Source of the DNA: Pezizomycotina sp. ARF18
Lineage: Eukaryota; Ascomycota
Reading direction: 5' to 3'
DNA length: 64,000 nucleotides
Assembly: GCA_002224055.1 (NCBI GenBank)
Contig: AZLU01000073.1
Span: 80,260 to 144,259 of the forward strand
Shown here one piece after another: positions 11,400 through 24,690 of the stretch (position 1 is the first letter of the stretch; the number at the start of each line of letters is the position of its first letter). The notes below the pieces were generated by a model that saw only the letters and a program-made list of their open reading frames with translations, searched no databases and was not told the origin of the DNA. Position numbers and translations under genes: made by a program.

Positions 11400-13170
11400 C
11401 ATGTATATAGTAGCATCCTTTCCTTTGAGCCTTTGAACGATGCTTATAGCGGATTGCGTCCCGGTAATTAGCAGCAGGAGCGTAATAAGTAGTGTTTATT
11501 GATGTTACGTGACTTTATTTTTTTATTTTTTTCTATTTTTTTCTGATTATATTAAGAACATTATCGCGAATAGAAATGTAATACTCACCTACCTGTGCTC
11601 CGTCATAAACTGTACAGACAAGTTAAAACAACGGCACTAACGGCTATATCGACAAATAGAGACTGACTCGACCATTATTGAATCTCGTATGACTTCTCGA
11701 GTGCCAGTCTCACAGAAATGTCTGTTGGCGAAACAGATCCAACATGGTTTCACCGGTTACTACGGTCAACCGACCCTGTCGATTCTTACTAGGCTTTGTA
11801 TAACGTCGCACAAGGTATTGCCGTTGTACTTAATATTGTATCAAGTATAGTAGAAAGCCGGAGAGCGGAACTTACATTCTCCTCTTAGAATTCGGCTTTC
11901 AACAGAGTCCTCCCTCAAACGAGACGGGATATTGCTCAAAGCTCTCGGTTTCTACCCACGTGCTCTAGCCTTGTCGATTACCCGAGGGTATCGTTAAAAA
12001 CCGGTCCGATCCCGGTTATATAAATGTATAATCCCTTCCTCCTTCTCGTCGGAGTTCTTCAAATATAATGGAAACCACCCTCTGACATCATCCTTGGGCT
12101 TTTCATACATTTCAGAACTACAACAACAGAAATAGAGTCATCCGGTCTCGTGATAAGTCCACTCGTGTTACACAATGACCATCTTGACGACCGAGGCCCT
12201 TGGTGATCATTCGAGTTGGAGAGATCGTCTCTCGCTAAGGCATTAATACGCTTTGCCTTCTTCAGGGTGCTACATCTCGTCTTGAAATCTGTTATTGTTT
12301 TCCGCCCGGGAAGGCACGGTCTGCGTCCGAAATTGGCTCGATGTACTCACCGCGAACGGGATGCGCGGACTAGGCTCTGGATCCCAACGTCAAATACAAG
12401 AAAATCAGTCCATTCGCTTTGCTGGCTGATAAGAACGCGATACGATAACAACTCGATGGCAAAAGGAAATTCATGGCATGAAGGTTTTAGGAAGTTCAGT
12501 CCGGAATTTGCGACAATCTGTTACAGGATCCTTTCACAGCCGAGATGTCACAACCGAAATATACACCAAAATTGTTATAAACCACACCGGAACCAAGTTC
12601 CCCCGTATAATGAGATTGTATAAGAATTTTTTTAGGCATACAACGTCAAGATAAGGGTAGGCTAAACTCTTAGGGATGGGTATAACCTTTAAGGCAGTGC
12701 TAGGTTGGTGAGGAATGATGAAACGACCGCGCGAAGAAATTTCCCTTATACAAGATATCTCTCAACCTATTGCAATGGATCCACCCCCTTCGTGAGCTCC
12801 ACCAATTGGCCACCAATTGGCCCACCAGCTAATTATTGGTTCGATGAGTCTATATTCAGCTCACGAAAGTACTTTTGATAGGTTCAGGAAGTTTTATGCA
12901 AGGGTTCAGAGTCCGATCTGAAGGAGAGACATTCGGATATTCCGCCCTATCCTTTTTGATCGAGGAAAAAGGGCTTCTAGAAAGGATGTTGTTCTAGAAA
13001 GTTTAAGACGTTTTAGACCCTTTATCAGCCTTTCACTCCCTCTCCTTTTTTTCTTTGAAAATTCTCCGTATGCTATTTTTTTTTTTTCTAGAAGAAAATA
13101 TGTTCGATTTCAAGACGCTAGCGTAAGGCCTACCGTTCAGTGTAACTGTAATATCGAGACGAGATAGACG
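11400..13170. other. Intergenic; tandem CCAATTGG palindromes
   Basis: No gene supported. A 135-codon open frame at 12216-12623 has no motif or codon logic. Two CCAATTGG palindromes three bases apart lie at 12802-12809 and 12813-12820 and could be CCAAT-type factor sites or chance. Pyrimidine-rich DNA at about 13030-13090 leads into the next gene. Confidence 0.45.
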
Positions 13171-13176
13171 CTCGAG

Positions 13177-14402
13177 ATGGCTTCAAGTCCTAACGATGCA
13201 GCTGGTTTAGTCAGTAACACCAATCCTCGATTCCCTTCTACTGAATAAACACTAACAACGGTTACTATAGGCTATAATATGGATATCATTCACCCTAGCC
13301 CTGATATTCGTCATCCTCCGCCTGTACGTCCGCTGGTACCGCCAGAAGACCGCTAGCGTATCCGACGGCCTCATCCTCTTCGCCATGATAATCTTCCTCT
13401 ACGTCTCCGCCGCCAACACCGCGAACTGGCACATGGGCCAGTGGGAGATCAGCCTAGCAGACCCCGAAGCCATATCGCTCGCCCTAAAGAAAATACCCGA
13501 TCGGAAAAACTGGTGAAAATATTACAGCTCCTGTATATTACCGGACCGTGCCTGTACTGGGGCATGTGGTGCGTCAAGGCGGCCGTACTATTGTTTTACC
13601 AGAACCTCATCACGCGGGCGTTTAAGAAGCTAAGGATAGCGTTACATGCTACGACGGCGTTGTGCGTGGTTACTTTTTTCGTTAGTGAAGGGTTGAGTTT
13701 GTTTTGGTGTTTCCCTGTGCATCGGAATTGGTAAGATACTATTATTATGTATTTTCTAACAGATGATTTTATACTGACGATGCTATAGGCTCTCGACGAG
13801 ACTTTTTGCACTTCCTTCTCCGCTCCACCGGCGTATAACTTCAGCGTCGCCGCGCACTTAACTACAGACCTTCTCGTAAGCTCCCCCTCCCTGCTGTCAC
13901 TGAAAACAACCATCACTAATGGTACTGCAGTCTACATCCTCCATTCTTCGTAATCCCCTCCTCCAGCTGTCCACCCGCAGAAATTTGGCGTCCTCTTCAT
14001 ATTCGCCCTAGGATCCCTCTGCCTCATAACCTCCGTAATCCGCATAATCGTCGTCGGCACGTCGTTCTCCCAGTGGGCCGTAAACTCCCTCGGGCTGTCG
14101 AACTATCCACCGCGATAATGGTCGCCTGTTCACCGCCGCTAAAGTGGCTATATCTAAAAGTTAAGGAAGAGCACTCGAGCCGAAGCAGGAGTAAGACGGG
14201 TACCAAGACCGATAACTTCCCAGCTGCAATAAGAAAGAAGAATAATTACGGCGACGACTATGCTGACCCGATGAACCGAGTGGGGACGTATAATTTGGCT
14301 GCTATGGGAGTTGGAAGGAGTGCAATAATGGGGAGCAGAGGTGGCAGTATTAGGAAGAAGGGCGAGAGAATTACGGATAACGATCGACAGAGAATATACT
14401 GA
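13177..14402 (+). CDS. PTH11-like / fungal rhodopsin-domain 7TM membrane protein, frameshifted
   Basis: The ATG at 13177 gives a short N-terminus, then a 61 bp intron (13210-13270). Next come successive hydrophobic helices: IIWISFTLALIFVILRLYVR (about 13273), DGLILFAMIIFLYVSA (about 13364), LLYITGPCLYWGMWCVKAAV (about 13528), ATTALCVVTFFVSEGLSLFW (about 13650) and FGVLFIFALGSLCLITSVIR (about 13985), then ELSTAIMVA (about 14097), a hallmark of the fungal rhodopsin-like domain before its last helix. A charged, Ser/Arg-rich cytosolic tail ends at 14402. Introns lie at about 13733-13788 and 13875-13930. Frameshifts occur near 13500 and 14090. By family, it is a G-protein-coupled-receptor-like sensor in the plasma membrane; the ligand is unknown. 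Confidence 0.75.
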
Positions 14403-15532
14403 ACCTGCAGACTTTGGTGAAAGTAAATTCGGAGAGGGTCGGGGGCGGAGGGGAAGAAGTGACGGTCGTGAAGCCGAAGCCCACTGCTATTAGGATATGA
14501 TGATGCATATTAGATCAAAAGTTATTTGCTACTTGTTTTTCTCTCTTCGTTTGCGCTTAGAATAGAGGATACCCTTAGACGCCTTAGCATGGCGAAATAT
14601 ATCTTACTTGTAATAACAGTCCTTCTTAATATCAGTTACACAATTAACTTCATGGTGTTGATGAAACAAATCTACAGAACTTGAAGCGCTAATAAATACA
14701 CCTATTCTTCGTGTCAATAGGAAATAGAGCTGAGGAGAAGCCGCTCTATTCTACTGCAACTGTTATGCTTCCCTAGTGGGAGACAGTATTAGTTATCGCC
14801 ATGAGCTCCTTTGAATGGGGTGGCATCGTTAAGCTGCTAGGGGCGGGAAAATGTGCTATTGGCTCTCGGCAAATCGTTAGTCTTTCTGGATTCCTACTGG
14901 TGACGGATACTTGCAAGTAGTTGCGGCTGCCGAAATCTTTCCAGAAAGGGCCTCATTGAAAAGGTCACGGAGTTGTTGAGCCTCCGCTATCTTAAGGGCC
15001 GCTCGCTAATTTGTAAAGGCTCCTCGGGCTGGTTTTACGTTGCGCCGCCCTGATGTCTTCTTTGCGGCCTTTCTGAATCCATCGGATCCAACTTCAACTG
15101 TTCCCGTGCGTATTTACGTTGATTTCGGTTTAGCCGGCGGGACGAGAGGGGATAATAATTCTGCAGCGCGCCTAAGCGCCAGCCCCTCCTGATTTCCGCA
15201 AATGCTTATTTTAGATTGCGTGTTCCCTCTAATATTATTGGAAGACATTACAGGAAAAACGACATCAAATTCGCAGCCTCGTCTTTGAAAGCCCGTGCGT
15301 AGAGGCTACAGCGAAGTCCTCGCAGGGTACGTGTGTTGACAAGGCTCCCGACAGACTTACGCTTGATCTAAGGTATATTAGTAGGAGGATCTTCAGCACA
15401 GACGCACAACAACAAAGTCTTCATGACTTACGACAAACATACGGCAACAGTAGCAAGACCTCTTCTCCAAAATTTTCTCTTTCTTTTCTATTCTTTTCTA
15501 TTTCTTTTCCCTTATATGCATTTACCCGGCCG
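14403..15532. other. Intergenic between 7TM gene and DUF6536 gene
   Basis: No gene seen. A CT-rich tract (about 15465-15510) sits directly upstream of the next start codon. Confidence 0.5.
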
Positions 15533-17860
15533 ATGATGGATTGGGCATGCTCTAATCTCAAAGATTATAATATCGCTTCATCGTCCGACGATGCTTCAAC
15601 GAAACCTCTTCTTTCGTAAGCAGTCGGAAAAGGTTTACCGGAGAAGTTGAGAGGAAGCCATCGAAGTGGAAGGAACACGTCATCAGTATTTCCAGCTAGC
15701 GCGTCGGCGTCATCGGCTGCACGATATCCACCGCGCTCGTCCTCATCGCCAATATAACTCTCAGGAACGTTGCAGAGACGGACTACAGCGACGATGACGT
15801 CGACCATTCTATCAGTATTTATTCCGGAGAGTGTGACAAGGTGCACTTCCGAGGCACGCTATTCACATTTTTTATCAAGGGGCTCTCGACATCATACTCG
15901 CCAGCAGCAACTACTGCATGCGGTGCCTCGGCGCGCCGACGCGGCGAGACGTAGACAGGGCGTACGCGCGGCGAAGGTGGGTAGATATAGGCGTAATGCG
16001 GCTCAGTAACCTCCGCTGGATGGGGTGGCACCGGGGATCAATCTGAGCGTGCCTTGCGCTCACGTCGGTGCCCCTGCACTTGCTATATAACTCCGCCGCT
16101 TTCACTACGCAAGCGACGAACAAGTACGACGTCGTCCACACGCCAGAGAACCAGATCGATAATGTCATGGAGATATTCGCCAGATGGAAGTATACACAGG
16201 AAAGTACGAGAAGCTGGACCTGGAGACATGCTGAGAGAGTATGCCGTGAATCTCCTCCCAGACCGCCGGAATTTGATACTCGTGACGTCCATCGACAACA
16301 GGATGCCGGTGAATGAGACAAATTCGAAGTACGCTTACGGCCCTAGCATCAGTGAGCTGGGCGACTCTTTCATAGGCATTAACTACGCAAACCAGTGGGA
16401 TTGGATGTGCTGGGCGACTGCCCCGGAGAGATCATACCAGTTCCAGTCGGCTTGTAACGCCCAGAAACCAATAAGTCACATACGCGAAACCGGCACGTGG
16501 AATATCACCAACGACCGTTCCGTATCCGAGCCAGATAGCAATGTGATCCTAAAGTATTGCCTCTCTTAGTCCGCTGTCGGATCGTGCTCGCTACAGCTTA
16601 GCCGGTCGATAATGACTGGCGTCATCGTTGCGAACGCGATCAAGGTGACCTGCATGGCGGCGCTGTGCATGCTGGGTCTCTTTATGAACTCTAAGGACAA
16701 CGAACCCTTAGTTACGACGGGAGACGCTATAGCATCTTTATGGAGCGGCCGACTATAGCCTCGCCGGGGTTTGCCTCGTCACAGACAACAAAGTGAAGAA
16801 GCTCTGGAAACGCCGCAATCCGATCCGCTTCGTGCTGCGTACGACGCGTGCTACATCCTCACATGGCGATCCTCCACCTGCCGTGGTCTGGCAACCGGAG
16901 CGGCAGAAATGGTGCAAGGCCGTCGTATGGAGTCCTGGATATTAGCATATGTACCGTAAGTACGCGGAGAAGCCTTTGTTGCTGAGCTCTTCATATTAGT
17001 CGGACAGGCTTTCCGTACATCCTTCTTCCAAAACTTTACAAAACCTCCACTGACAAAATCGTGTCCTCTCCTTCCCTAGCTCTCTAATAGGGATCACAGT
17101 CGCAAGCTTCATTCTTTGGCGCGGAATGCGCTATAAGCGGCCTCAAAATCACACAGGTGACGTTCGGGTCTGTTGACACGAGGGCGTTAGCCCACATTAG
17201 CATAGACAATCATCAACCTCCGCTGCCGATCGCTGCCGCCATCGCTAACTCCCCACAATTTGTCCTTTCGCTTTGTTACTTCGCCTACAACAGGCTTTAC
17301 ACGTCCATGCTGCTCTCCCGCGAGTGCGAATCGCACGCCTTCTCCCCGAAGTACACAGCGAAACCGCTCCGCGTAAGCCGTCCAAAGGGGTTCCAGAGGT
17401 CGAGGTATTTCCTCTCGCTGCCGTACCGATATAGCTTGCCCTCATGGCGCTGTCGTTTGTACTCCATTGGATGTTCTCGCAGTCGTTTTTTCTGGCGAGG
17501 TTAGTGGTCCTCCAACAGGACATCAGTTTGGATTTGCATCTTTCGTTTACGGACCGCGGTTACACCCCGCTCGCTATCATCTTCAGTCTGGCGCTGTGCC
17601 TCGTGACGATGATTGCGGGGCTGTGCTTCGGGTGCAAGAGGTACAAATGCAAGATACCGCTGGCGGGGAATAATAGCGCCGCTATAGCAGCAGCTTGTTT
17701 GAGGCCCGCGGAAGACGTTGACGGCCATCTACATCCCGTAACTTGGGGAGAAGTAGTCATATCGCCGACCGAGCCCGACGCGCCGACGCGCCGAGTGGGG
17801 CATTGTGCATTTACGAGCATGGAAACGGTGGAACCGACGCCGGGTAGGCTGTATGCGTGA
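15533..17860 (+). CDS. DUF6536 family membrane protein, frameshifted
   Basis: A large fungal membrane protein of unknown function (DUF6536 type, usually 600-800 residues). I chose the ATG at 15533 because it is in frame with the acidic/Ser N-terminus (ASSSDDASTKPLLS). In order: TM1 VGVIGCTISTALVLIANITL (about 15705), YSGECDKV (about 15822), ILASSNYCMRCLGAPTRRDV (about 15894), RAYARRRWVDIGV (about 15960), PLHLLYNSAAFTT (about 16067), PLVTTGDAIASF (about 16707), RPTIASPG (about 16750), NSPQFVLSLCYFAYN (about 17250), SRPKGFQRSRYFLSLPYRY (about 17380), LHWMFSQSFFLARL (about 17460) and IPLAGNNSAAIAAACLRP (about 17655), ending 17860. This motif order is characteristic. Frames switch at least six times. 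An intron is likely near 16960-17085. Role unknown; likely plasma membrane. Confidence 0.8.
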
Positions 17861-19906
17861 TGTGTATATGTGAACTGCAAGTACTATAATTTTGAAGTGC
17901 TTCGATAATATAATAATCGCCCATGCATCGGCACAGATATATTGATGTTCTAGCATTCATGGCACATGTACGGGGGGTGGGAACAACGCGCGGCTTGCTC
18001 ATAAAGTCCCTTTTTGTTCTTAGCTGCGGCAAATGATTGAAGAGCGGTTTTATTGACATATATGGATAGCTTTGAGAGATTATTTGCGATGGCAATCGGG
18101 TCGGTGATATTGATATCTCAACATCGAATTAAGGATCGAGATGGTGCTACGGAAGCTCATCAGTGGGATATAGCGTGAGATATAGATATCGCCTCTTTCG
18201 ACGCAAGGATGATCGACGAAGCACTGTTGCTATCGAGGTGGGATGCATGTATTTATTGTTATTTTCGAGTTTAGTGTCGTTAGTTTGATGTATAACCGTC
18301 ATTTTCGCCATCGTTTAAATAGTTCTGTAGATCAGCAATCCAACATCATTCCGGTACTACATATTATAGCTCTGCGCCAACAGCTCAGAGTTATTAGGAC
18401 AAGGCACCGTCGCTCCTATGTGTACACTATTGTGCCCCGGCAACAGAGCTCTAGTGCTATGGATGGTATATTAGGAGTTATACATTATATAGGGTGAACT
18501 TATTGAGAAGTTATTCGTGATCACCTTGCATCATCTAGGTCCAACTCGAAAAAAACTGATAACAATGTATGAAAGGGTTCCAGCCCCCGGGAACTTGAAG
18601 TCAGTACTGATGGTGATTTATGATGAAGCTTGAATCGTTAGTTATGTAGTTTCTTAGAAAGAATTTATTTGCTTTATAGAGGAAGTGCAGAGCATATATA
18701 TCAACAAAAAGAAATGCAATAATTTGTCAGAATAAGTTTGCACAAAATTGAATGATCTCGAACGAGGCTGAATAAAATTGAACAAAATTAGATAAAATCG
18801 GACGAAGTTCGATAAGATTGAGCGAGAGCTGTAATGAGGTGAATAAAGTTGGATCGAATCAAACCGGACCCAACGGAATGAAACAGATCAATAATGTTGA
18901 GTTAAACAACTAAAATTCAATGAGCGAGGATACTAGTACTCCGTGGATAAAAACAAGAGAGCAAGATCCCCTGTGCGTTTGCTCGAAACATGCCCCTCTT
19001 TTCTTGATTCTATATCGTTATAGATCGTGAGAAATGAGCGAAGTCAGGAAGATATTACCTGCCCCCGACCGTGAACCTTTTGTTTATATCCGGAAGTACC
19101 AGCGCCAGTACCAGACTCGACCATGTAGCGCCGCGGTAGGTGACGTCACTAGCATATATGCATTCCCAGAAAATCAGAGGGAGTTCGCGAGCTTGAGTTG
19201 TCACAGGAGGGGTTCCAAACGGAGACTTCTAGTGTTGTTTCATCTACAAGGCCCCAGTGGACTTATCGCGAGTTACTTTTGCTAATGCCGTACTAGTACA
19301 AGTATATGGATTAAACCTCCGTCTGGTCTGGTTCATAGAATTGCGCCGCTCAAGGCTGTATATATCCAGTGCTTTTGAAGGCTTAGAAATCCACAAAGAT
19401 CGGTGCGAATGGCCTCGCGGGTGCGAGACCGTGTGTCAGCATCGGACCTTTGCAAGAAAGAGCGTCTCATTGCCGCGTCTCGTCGTTAGATTCGTCGTCC
19501 AGGACACATACATTTGAGCTTCTAAGATTATTTAACTACGTCGTGCGTGCTACAGTTATGGAAACTTTGTATTGATATTGCTATGCTGTGCAATTACTCG
19601 GCTTCCCGCCGAGAAAGAAACTCTTGTGATAGGTTAATTCAATAAGACTACATGAAATCAAGTTACAAAACGACATATAGTATATAGTATAACATGCTGC
19701 CGACTAATCCCCTCTATCGCCATCGATAAATTGTTACAGTCTTATTCCGAAAAAAGAGTAATTCCTGGTTCGCGTTCCGGAGCCTTTTATTGAAAGGCTG
19801 AACGTGTTTGTCATTCCACCATTCACGTTGCTACTTACCCGATTGCTCTATTCAGGGGCATCTACGTGAGGCCCACTTCTTAGCCTTGGGTTGGTGTTCC
19901 TCCTCA
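17861..19906. other. Intergenic with AT-rich near-repetitive stretch
   Basis: No supported gene. At about 18755-18850 a degenerate short repeat built on (G)AATAAAATTGAACAAAATT and variants (TTGAATGATCTCGA, TAGATAAAATCGGACGAAG, TCGATAAGATTGAGCG) recurs about every 10-12 bases. Open frames at 19034-19285 and 19257-19517 have no motif that I recognise. Confidence 0.5.
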
Positions 19907-21881
19907 TCATGCGCTGAGACCAGAATCGCTACCGGCGCCCGCACTATCGCGGCGCTTTCTTACCTCCGACGAGCCATTCACGTCTTTCACCACCGTTAGA
20001 GCAGCGTTACTAATAGCACCCGGAATACCAGGGATACCGGGAAGCCAACTGCTCAGTCTCCCCTGTGCGTCTGCAGCTTGCTTCTTCGGGATCTGAATAG
20101 TAGAGGCTCTCCTCGGCGGTGCCCCCGGTGCGGGTGAACCAATCGGACTGGTAGGAACATCTGACGGCGCAGCGCCATTGGGTTCTTCCTCTTTTTGCTC
20201 GGCTTCTTATATTTCTTCTCGGTTTTATGGTGGAAGGGGTTCATGTTCTTGAGTTCTTCCTTGCGGCGCCGGCGGTCGTTAGCTTTGGCATCCTTACGCT
20301 TGTCCTCCCAATTTTTCAGGATCTGGCCGGTGAGGGTAATGTTGGGCCGTCGCCGCCCTTTTGCGGCAGATCAGACTTGCTGATGACGCCGGTCTTGTAG
20401 AGGACGTGGACGGAAGGGTGGATGACAGCGTCGTCGGGGATGTCGCGCTTGGAACCGATGTTGGGTGGCCAGTAGCGGGGAACCCATTTACCTAGATTGT
20501 CATGTTTCGTTAACAAGAAACCTTTTATTATTTTTGATGGCGCGATATCTAAATGATAGGAAAACAGTGGGGAAGAGGGGCAGATAGGGGTCGGTGTATC
20601 TCTTACCAAGTTCATACTCAAGCCTAGGCGAGAACGGGATAATTTCGAGATCCACCAGAAGAGGACGCCGAGGATGGTCAGACCGCCGCCGAACGAAAGA
20701 TATCGTGCGGCGCCATGGCGTGTTCCTATCACGAGAGTGGGGACGAGGCCAGATCGATTTGGTCCGCGCTAGTGAATTTAGCCTGGTCGATACCCGCGTA
20801 ATCCGGGTCGACGTAGGGTATTTGTCCGTGGCCCACTTGAGCTTGCGGTTGCCGTCGTCGGGGAGAGATTTTTGATCTCGTCGATCATCCAGGAGAGCGT
20901 GGCATCGCTCAGAAGATGGCGTTGCTTAACGTCGGCACGGCGGCCCAGCCGCCGCCGATATCGGCGTGGTTACCGGCGAAACCAGACTTCTTTAACGTCG
21001 GAGCCCTGTTCCTCAGTGGTTCCGGAGAAGAGTGCAGGGCGAAACTTGACGCGGCGCTCGTGGATGGCGACAGCATGGCGGATGTGCTTTGCCGGTGGAT
21101 TGGCTAAGTAAGGGGGCGTAGTTTGGAAAAACGGCAGCTCGAATTGGCCAACTGAATTGACGCAATCGAAGAGACCTAAGAAGTGAATGCCGACGCCGTC
21201 ACGGCAGAGGTATCTCTGAAGTGGGTCATGAAATCGCGCGTTTAATGTCGTCTGGCGTTATCACGGCGGACTTTCTGGAATTCGGCGAAGGTGGTCCACG
21301 CAAAATGGATCAACTCGTCATTGCGGTAGACAAGAGACCCAGCTGGTGAACCATCTCAGAGAAGAAACGCGCTGTATAAGCGCCCCTCGAGAACCCAAAT
21401 ACGTATATAAGATCACCGGTTTGGTAGTACTTGGTCAAGAACTTGTAACCGGAAATGACGTGAGACTTGAAGGACAGACCAACACCCTGATCCACTGCAA
21501 GTTCCACCTTGGCCCAATACTTGGAAAAGGGATTGAAAGAGGCGCTCTCATGCTGTAGATATGTGCCAATACCGGCTATAATGGTACAGTTAGACATCGT
21601 GAGAGATTATAGAATGGCTTCAGAGCAAATGGGATCTTACGCTGATAATAATGATACTGCCCATCCTCCTTTCTATCTAGCATTCATATATCTTAATAAT
21701 ATTAGTATCGTGTTTTTGTGAATAAGAGGTTAGCACTCGTTTACTGAAGTTTAGGATCAGTTTGGGGGACTTATGTTTCGTTTGCAACAAAGCGGTTGCC
21801 TGTACCATCGAAACAGAGGACTAAAATCCTCTGTTTCTGAGGGTCATTGGTACCACTCTGGTTACTGAGTGTATCTTCCAT
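19907..21881 (-). CDS. DUF2235 alpha/beta-hydrolase-like protein, frameshifted
   Basis: The minus-strand ATG at 21881 begins MEDTLSNQSGTNDPQ, then the DUF2235 N-terminal strand ILVLCFDGTGNRF (about 21790-21830). Then come NIIKIYE (about 21690) and, after a one-base loss, MLDRKEDGQYHYYQ, an intron, GIGTYLQHES (about 21560), GVGLSFKSHVISGYKFL (about 21440-21490), GFSRGAYTARF with the nucleophile-elbow GxSxG (about 21375-21400), FLGLFDCVNSVGQFE (about 21140-21180), VWFAGNHADIGGGWAA (about 20945-20990, the Asp/His region) and KWVPRYWPPNIGSKRDIPDD (about 20430-20490). A Lys-rich and Pro/Ser tail ends SDSGLSA and TGA at 19907. The family shares the fold of T6SS Tle1-type phospholipases; the fungal substrate is unknown. 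About seven frame breaks occur. The C-terminal third has one possible helix (FGGGLTILGVLFWW). Confidence 0.82.
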
Positions 21882-21889
21882 GATTGGCC

Positions 21890-24684
21890 GTAGAAGCAAT
21901 GTGGTGATTCAGTAGAGGTGTGCAATGCTTGAGTCTGTTGAAGTTCAGATAAATCACCCTCTGATCCTATTAGTAAGGATTGGTATAGGAACGGAGGACA
22001 CTTGAATGATAAGTCGGTAGATTCAACACCTAACAAAAATGTGAAAAAAAAATTAAAGTTCCCTTCGAGGGAAGTCTTTTCTTTGTTATCTCGAGTGCTT
22101 CCACTTTGTGACACGCCTACTCGAAATAGATTGGACTTTTCCCTCTTTCTTTTCGTTTTCATCCAGTATGAGAGAATAAATGCTAAGGACTGCCTTCTTT
22201 CCGGAATCTCCTACGGCAGATTAGGTAGTGTGTTTTGTATGATCACGAAGAATGCTTGCAATAGGTAGTTCTAAGTAACGGGGTTGGTTACGATTACATA
22301 TCTTTGCGAGAAAGATGCATGGCTGGGAAAGAGCGTCTCGCGTACTAGCAACACTAGGTTGATCACGGAAAAGTCAACAACTTCCGAGCCATTGCATATA
22401 CATCTGGGTATCGCCAAAAGTCAATCTAAGAAGTATATCGGTACATATTTTTCCTTTTTCTTTATTTTTTTTTCTTTCTATCATACCCTGCTTTAGGTCT
22501 AAGGCCCATGTCTCATGTCTCGGTAGAATTTGGTCGTAACTTAGGCATCGCAGCCAATCTGACGTTCCAGACTACCGAAGGCATAAACAAGGGGGGTAAA
22601 AACTTGCTCTGACTGGCTGTAAATAGTTAAAATTACAGGAAAATTTGACAAACATTTTGAAATTAACTTGATTGACAGCTGCTAGGGCTAGTGCTCAAAG
22701 TAGGGATGATGGAAAAATGAGCTCGATTCGAATCGACATGCATGAGATCGGTTTTTTTGTCGTCTATCCTTCGTGGGATTGGCCAATCGCGGCCATTCTT
22801 TTTAGCGATACAATCACTAGCTGCAATCGAGACAATGTATCGCGCGATTGCCTATCAAGAAGGTGGGCGGAAGGAAGGGAGGGACTCGGGAGGGGGTCAA
22901 CGCTCCGCTGGGACGGTAAGAGACGAGATTAGCCAAGGCAAGACACAATCAATCATGTTGGAATAACTGTAATTAGAATCGAAAAAAGCAAATAATTTAT
23001 TAAGAAAAAAGTTTCGAGCGGCCCACTTTTTCCGCGGCCGTCCATACTACAAATCTTCTTATTACGTTCGTTTTGAGCTTAAATTCCTTTCATACCCTTT
23101 TCGTCTTTAAAGTGGGGTTGTTATGAATGGATTCCAGCTGAAAAGGAACAGGATCGCCACTACTAGTAGAGAAAACGCTAGGATTGCGCTCCTCTAACAA
23201 GCTATATCCCTTGGGGTTGGACGAAGCGGGGGGATAATAATATGGCTCTAACACCCTTTTGATAAAACCCCAGTCAGTTACTTTCCAGAAACAGGGAGAC
23301 GCCCCAGTCGGCAATCAAGTACCTTGTATAAAAAACCCTCACTCCAAGCTGAAAGAAAATTTGATCAGGGATCAGAAATGAAAACTGTGCAGAACACTAT
23401 ACTGTCTTCTATTTCTGTCCATAATCCTCTCAAGCCGTAGTGTCTTGCGCTGCATTATGATATACTGTAAGATCTACTATCCATGCACGGCGAAGAGGCG
23501 ATGCATCGATAAGGGCGTCGATTCCTCCGGCGGTGATGGTTGGCTAGATTTTGAGTTTGACCTCCATACTAATGTGTCTCTCTTGATCTCTGATCTATGC
23601 TACGGAGCTAAGGCGAAATAACTAATCAGATATCAGTGCCTTTTATAATGCTTTTAGAGTTTTAAAATTACTTGTGATACTTCCCTATCGTGATTGGATA
23701 CACAACCTTCCTCGTCTGAGCTTGGTCGCTGGCAGGGGAAAGAATGAATGAATGAACGTGAAAATATACAATCGCTGACCATAGTAAAGTTGCAAAGGCA
23801 TTACACACTCTCTCACGGACTAAGCCCTTACTTTTTTTTTTTTCTTCTTACCCGCTCACTCAATTCGGTACTAGGGTCGTTTGCACAATCCTGCAGCTGG
23901 ATAATTGGGATTACGAGCTGGGATATCGCGCGACTATTTCCTTCGGCTTGCTTATCATTGTTTATTTCTTTTCTATTTGGGCGCAATGCATTAGGCAACC
24001 TCCAATCTAACAGGACATTTGTAGCGGCGAATCCGCACTTGTACTCCCGAACAGAGATGAAGTATCATAATCGAGATATGTAAATAGTGAAGATAACACA
24101 AAGAGCCGGGCCCTAGCCAGCTAACTTGTACGACCAGGCTCATACGACATGGAACTACAGGCTAACAGCGAGCTTGCCAAGTTTTTCTTGGACATGAACA
24201 GGTATCGGTGACGCGAGACGCTGCAGCACTGGCACGTGGCGAAAAAGAAAGAGAAATACACGGTAAATGAGAAAGGAGTAATTCGACGATAACGCAATGA
24301 AGCTCGTTGATCAATGGCTGGATATCGACATGCGCCAATTTCCGTAACTCGGGTTTCCCCTAGGAAAGCTGTGTAGATGAATTGAATTCCCTTGGACACC
24401 AGTCCATCAATCGGGAGCGGGGGTTACGCTATCTCTCCGACAACGCGTTCTTTGAGTTTCTCATACGGTCACTTGGTGTAAAGGGTTGAAATGAACGGAA
24501 CCATAAATATAGCAAGCTCTGGCTGCACAAAGGACTTCAATTCCGCCTGTTGTCTCAATTGAACTCTCTCACATATCCTCTACATATCCCCCTCTAGAGG
24601 CATTAGTACTCTGAAATATAAAGCCTCACCTCTACCTAACGCCACTAGGGAGCACTTATTTTATTTACAAGAACATCATCATTA
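21890..24684. other. Long intergenic stretch without a supported gene
   Basis: Short open frames on both strands only. Features visible are a T-rich tract at about 22447-22480, a Ser/Arg-rich open frame at 22672-22932 without motif, T tracts at about 23828-23845, and several short AT-rich patches. A CACGTG E-box (24685-24690) directly abuts the next start codon. Confidence 0.5.
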
Positions 24685-24690
24685 CACGTG

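Noticed and set aside
12216-12623. 135-codon plus-strand open frame
   Set aside because: No motif, no signal or helix, atypical codon pattern and no continuation across introns; looks like chance.
22002-22500. Overlapping ORFs near a T-rich tract
   Set aside because: Low-complexity translations without motif on both strands.
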